Made by a program: the position numbers and the translations under genes. From assembly GCA_910588315.1 (NCBI GenBank), contig CAJUQF010000055.1, forward strand, positions 2,982-11,784: a stretch of 8,803 nt of DNA, in the 5' to 3' direction. The notes below the pieces were generated by a model. It made no database searches. It had not been told where the DNA came from and saw nothing but the letters and a program-made list of their open reading frames with translations. The stretch is from an uncultured Christensenellaceae bacterium. GTDB taxonomy: Bacteria > Bacillota > Clostridia > Christensenellales > Pumilibacteraceae. The first letter of the stretch is position 1. Each line of letters starts with the position of its first letter. Positions 5,669-8,803 of this stretch are shown here, piece after piece.

Positions 5669-6673
5669 TTACTCCTTGTTTTTCGTTTTCGTTGAAAGCT
5701 CGTCGATACAATCGAGATATGCTTTTTCCACATAGCTCAGTGTTCGTGCTTGATATTTTTTGTATTCGACCTTTGCTTTATCTATCGCCTGTTCATGCGT
5801 AACAGTGCCTGCACCATGTAACAACTTTTCACCACCCATTGTCAAAACTCTGTCAAGATGTGCCGACCAATCCGCCATTGTCATTGCTTGTTCACGCTCT
5901 GCTTGACGCTCGGCGAAATCCAAATATCCTGAAACGATTTGACCGAGCGCACGAAGTTCCTTCTCGTTAAGATAATTCTTTGCCACAACTACGTCTTGTA
6001 AATGCGGCTTGTCGCCCTTAAATGTAGTAAGCCCCATAAACTCCTTTTCTGCGTCGGCGCGAGAATAAATGACTTCCGCTGCCGTCTGTCCGTGTACGGC
6101 GTAGTGAATTTTATTCTGCACTTTCTTGAAAAACTCAACGGATATTTCGGCATGCGGATCGTAGTCTATGCTCGTTGCGTAAATATCCAGCACCTGACGG
6201 TAGAACACTTTTTCGGACGCGCGAATGTCGCGGATACGCTCCAACAGCTCTTTAAAGTAACCGCCTCCGCCCAAATTTTTCAGTCGCTCGTCGTCCATCG
6301 TAAAGCCCTTGCGGATATATTCGTTCAACCGCTTGGTCGCCCATTGACGGAACTGTGTGCCGCGCAAAGACTTAACGCGATAGCCCACGGAAATAATAAC
6401 GTCGAGATTATAGTAATCCACCTGATATGTTTTTCCGTCCGAAGCAGTTGTTGCAAAATTTGCAACAACTGAATTGCGATCAAGCTCGCCTTCCTCGAAC
6501 ACATTCTTGATATGCCGAGAAACCGTCGATTTGTCCCTATCGAACAGCCTCGCCATTTGGGCGAGCGTAAGCCATACCGTTTCGTCCTCAAACAGTACGT
6601 CCACTTCGACATTGTTATCTTCGGTCTTGAAGATTATAAAATGCTGATTTTCAGTGGGTAGGTTTCTACTCAT
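5669..6673 (-). CDS. RhuM-family protein (virulence RhuM, PF13310 type)
   Basis: A complete 334-residue protein of the RhuM family, named after a gene of Salmonella pathogenicity island 3. The biochemical role of the family is not established. Visible: a short N-terminal strand region FIIFKTEDNNVEVDVLFEDETVWLT at about 12-36, in which a helix-turn-helix begins and runs to about 58 (LTLAQMARLF then DKSTVSRHI), then DGKTYQVDYYNLDVIISVGYRVKS (79-102) and FRQWATKRL (108-116), all family hallmarks. The C-terminal part is helical, with conserved DVVVAKNYLNEKEL near 235-250. It could bind DNA through the HTH. ATG at 6673 has AGGAG 6 nt upstream. It follows the helicase gene by 55 nt on the same strand, so co-transcription is likely, though it also has a promoter of its own. 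I recall such genes near type I restriction loci and on mobile elements. No start, stop or domain defects seen. Confidence 0.9.
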   Translation of the reverse strand: MSRNLPTENQHFIIFKTEDNNVEVDVLFEDETVWLTLAQMARLFDRDKSTVSRHIKNVFEEGELDRNSVVANFATTASDGKTYQVDYYNLDVIISVGYRVKSLRGTQFRQWATKRLNEYIRKGFTMDDERLKNLGGGGYFKELLERIRDIRASEKVFYRQVLDIYATSIDYDPHAEISVEFFKKVQNKIHYAVHGQTAAEVIYSRADAEKEFMGLTTFKGDKPHLQDVVVAKNYLNEKELRALGQIVSGYLDFAERQAEREQAMTMADWSAHLDRVLTMGGEKLLHGAGTVTHEQAIDKAKVEYKKYQARTLSYVEKAYLDCIDELSTKTKNKE

Positions 6674-6679
6674 TTTTTT

Positions 6680-6684
6680 CTCCT
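6680..6684 (-). promoter_or_regulatory. Shine-Dalgarno AGGAG of the rhuM-like gene
   Basis: AGGAG on the minus strand is followed by six A and then ATG at 6673. It is strong and well spaced, and it fixes the start. Confidence 0.8.
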
Positions 6685-6696
6685 AAAATTACCGAA

Positions 6697-6725
6697 ATTA
6701 TATTTGTATAGTCGTTTTATATAAA
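6697..6725 (-). promoter_or_regulatory. Possible promoter between helicase and rhuM-like gene
   Basis: On the minus strand a perfect -10 TATAAT (6702-6697) lies 17 nt after TTTATA (6725-6720), which matches 4 of 6 consensus -35 bases. It sits entirely in the 55-nt gap just after the helicase TAG. It would allow the rhuM-like gene to be expressed independently, with a leader of about 17 nt. The gap is AT-rich, so chance matches are likely enough to keep confidence moderate. Confidence 0.45.
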
Positions 6726-6728
6726 GCA

Positions 6729-8803
6729 CTATTCAATAAGTTTTATTAAAAATTCCAACGCATTTTTTCGGTTAAGAATTTCATGAACTTTTTGATTTTC
6801 ATAACTTCGCAAACATTTATAACATGACGGTTCGCAATCGCAATCTGACAAAATTTTAATCGCTCTATTTATGACCGCTTTCAACACTTCACCCAATTCA
6901 GTCACCAATCTACGAGAATGTCCAGCTCCTCCCGGAACCGAATCATATATGATAATTTGGTGCGAATACTTCCCATCTTTAAGCTTATATGTTAAGCAAG
7001 CCTTTATATCGCGCTTTTCTATACTTAAAACATCGGCAAAAGCATTTAATATTGCATACATAACAGATAGCATTGTTGCATAATCCGACGTATCTGTTTC
7101 AAATTCGATTTTTGCGACATCGGTCTTAAATTCATGATGCAAGCTATACTTACTCAACTCGATATTGGTACAAAGTCCTTTCCCAAATGGATTAGCGTGT
7201 TTAGGTCCATCTTTAATTGTTTTGACCATGCTTTTATAATCACTATATGTATTCAATTTATGTGTTTCATCGGCTGCAATGGAGTATCCGCATTTAGGGC
7301 ACACATAAAACCATTCAGTTGATTTAACCACTAGCGAATCGTTCGATGTAGATTGAACATTTACTTTTACCTGTCCTAAGTTATATGAATATGTGTTAAT
7401 TGGATATGCGTCCTTATCCCCGATATATATTGCCTCTGTCCTATATTTTCGCTCTTGCGCAGTTAGAGGTACAGGCTTAACATCTTGCTCTGCTATGAAT
7501 CCCGAACGAGGCTCAATACTTTTATAAAAATCACGCGAATGAAGTATCTTTCCACAAATTGCACATGGTTGCCCATCTAAACCGATAGGCATATTGCTAT
7601 AGTTCGTTTGACCACATTCAGGACAAACTGCGATATAAGATATATCAAAATAAGACATCTCATTTTTGTTTACAATAGGCTTTCTAATATAGCGACTTAT
7701 ATATAATGCATTGTCGGCAACCACTTCTGCCGACGGCGCATATTCAGCAATAGCTACTGACAAGTCTCTATTCAAATTCAAAGATTTAAACTCTTTTGAT
7801 GAAATATTTTGCGACAATTCTACAGAATCTATGGGGAAACCGTATTTAGGAAGAATGTTTCCTCGTACTAAAAAGTCAATTAACTCATTGTTTTGATATC
7901 GCTTTAATTTGCGCTCTATGCTGACAGCGGCATCAGCATCCCCTATTTTTAGAGCTTTTCTCCGTTCCTTTTCCAAATACTCTATACTGCTTTCGAAATC
8001 ATGAATCAACGAAGAAAATCTACCATTTACGCCACAAAAATCTTCTAACCAACCAAACGAATCCAATGCAATATTCGGCAAATTCCACAAATCGAACGGA
8101 ATGGATTTTTTAAGTAATGCTTTTAACTCTGCCGGCTTTGACTTCAACCAATCTAAAAACTCCGCATAGCCTTTATCGTTAATAAACTTTTTAGCATTAT
8201 TATCACCATACATATTATCATGTAATTTCAAATACAGCCCTATGGCTACTGCGTATATATGTCGCTTAATAATTTTTTCATTTTCTAATTTGAACTGCGG
8301 CGGATATATTACGCCTCTGATCATCTCTTCGGGATGCTCAAAGAAAGTAAAATCATGCGAACTCAATCTCGCATATGTAAGCGCAAATGCCGCCGCGTTG
8401 ATACTTCTGCCGGCACGCCCTACTCGCTGCGCATAATTGGAAGCTAGCGGCGGAATATTGCGTAAAAACACCGTTTCCAAGTCACCAACATCAACACCCA
8501 TTTCAAATGTTGTTGAGCACGATAATGCGTTGATTTCTTTACGTACAAACATTTGTTGGTACTCTAATGCTTCTTTCTTTGCAAGCTGTGCTGTATGCTC
8601 TTTTATAAATAGCGGCGACACTTTATCGCTCTCATATAACAATGCATAATAATTGTCTTTGCATTGTTTGTCCGAATCCAAGCGCATTAGCTTACCCCCG
8701 CAGTGCGGTTGTCTACATTTACTATTAATATTAAATTGCGTGACTTTATGGCATTTTTTACATTTCCATAATGAAGCATTTTGCCCTAAATAAACTCTAA
8801 GAC
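6729..8803 (-). CDS. Large DUF1998-type DEAD/DEAH helicase, C-terminal part (N-terminus beyond window)
   Basis: The frame stays open from the TAG at 6731-6729 to the right edge, about 690 residues. The first Met (8687) is not a start, because coding continues upstream with a zinc ribbon (C14, C17, C29, C34 counted from the edge). Then come superfamily 2 motifs of the second RecA domain: STTFEMGVDVGDL (96-108, motif V region) and QRVGRAGRS (125-133, motif VI). Later: a basic coiled-coil-like stretch near 270-300, ILPKYGFPIDSVEL (316-329), a second zinc ribbon (C393, C396, C413, C416), VCPKCGY (500-506) with C544 and LHHEFKTD, the PGGAGH segment (623-628), and a terminal C-x-C-x3-C-x2-C cluster (654-663) as in MrfA-like DUF1998 proteins. 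The ATPase domain lies outside. Such proteins act in DNA repair (MrfA) or in defence loci. Base composition is more AT-rich than the glycan genes, suggesting transfer. Exact system unknown. Confidence 0.93.
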   Translation of the reverse strand, partial: LRVYLGQNASLWKCKKCHKVTQFNINSKCRQPHCGGKLMRLDSDKQCKDNYYALLYESDKVSPLFIKEHTAQLAKKEALEYQQMFVRKEINALSCSTTFEMGVDVGDLETVFLRNIPPLASNYAQRVGRAGRSINAAAFALTYARLSSHDFTFFEHPEEMIRGVIYPPQFKLENEKIIKRHIYAVAIGLYLKLHDNMYGDNNAKKFINDKGYAEFLDWLKSKPAELKALLKKSIPFDLWNLPNIALDSFGWLEDFCGVNGRFSSLIHDFESSIEYLEKERRKALKIGDADAAVSIERKLKRYQNNELIDFLVRGNILPKYGFPIDSVELSQNISSKEFKSLNLNRDLSVAIAEYAPSAEVVADNALYISRYIRKPIVNKNEMSYFDISYIAVCPECGQTNYSNMPIGLDGQPCAICGKILHSRDFYKSIEPRSGFIAEQDVKPVPLTAQERKYRTEAIYIGDKDAYPINTYSYNLGQVKVNVQSTSNDSLVVKSTEWFYVCPKCGYSIAADETHKLNTYSDYKSMVKTIKDGPKHANPFGKGLCTNIELSKYSLHHEFKTDVAKIEFETDTSDYATMLSVMYAILNAFADVLSIEKRDIKACLTYKLKDGKYSHQIIIYDSVPGGAGHSRRLVTELGEVLKAVINRAIKILSDCDCEPSCYKCLRSYENQKVHEILNRKNALEFLIKLIE

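Noticed and set aside
8685..8687. Met codon as the start of the helicase-like gene
   Set aside because: The frame continues upstream to the window edge and encodes a four-cysteine ribbon. The helicase motifs I to III are missing, so the true start must lie outside.
5669..8803. Assignment to DISARM, Dpd or type I restriction
   Set aside because: The helicase type fits several defence families, but none of the other signature genes (methylase, phospholipase D protein, HsdS/HsdM/HsdR, deazapurine genes) is in the window.
1..8803. CRISPR array, rRNA or tRNA genes
   Set aside because: No regularly spaced repeats and no conserved rRNA or tRNA sequence were seen on either strand.

Overview
The window looks like a stretch of chromosome from a low-to-moderate GC Gram-positive bacterium, most likely an uncultured clostridial-type Bacillota. 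The cues are AGGAG ribosome binding sites, sigma-A type promoters with TATAAT-like -10 boxes, and the family flavour of the proteins. This assignment is an inference. Every gene I can support lies on the minus strand, so the window is best read from right to left.

Right third (8803 to 5669): the C-terminal ~690 residues of a very large DUF1998-type superfamily 2 helicase, whose N-terminal part lies beyond the right edge. After 55 nt comes a complete RhuM-family gene with its own good RBS and a plausible promoter. Proteins of both kinds are typical of defence or accessory islands. The helicase DNA is visibly more AT-rich than the rest of the window.

Middle (5668 to 3572): a 427-nt gene-free stretch holds two large GC-rich hairpins, one of about 110 nt and one of 57 nt, with no U-tract. 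A near-consensus promoter follows. The leader is built on a 59-nt inverted repeat, and then comes a complete 517-residue large serine recombinase. The last codons of the recombinase are part of an intrinsic terminator.

Boundary (3571 to 2753): about 820 nt without a convincing gene. It carries a degenerate second copy of the recombinase 3' end and terminator, a third hairpin terminator, and the promoter of the next operon. Up to three terminators in a row would insulate the two halves of the window.

Left third (2752 to 1): a surface polysaccharide or glycan operon whose genes overlap by 4 nt. It encodes a DegT/DnrJ/EryC1/StrS aminotransferase, a PglC-like sugar-1-phosphate transferase with an unusual acidic C-terminal tail, and a family 2 glycosyltransferase cut by the left edge. 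Together they would make an amino sugar nucleotide, load a sugar phosphate on a polyprenyl carrier, and extend it.

The most interesting reading is a mobile or accessory module (DUF1998 helicase, RhuM, structured DNA, serine recombinase) sitting beside a glycan locus. Whether helicase and RhuM form a functional unit cannot be decided from this window.
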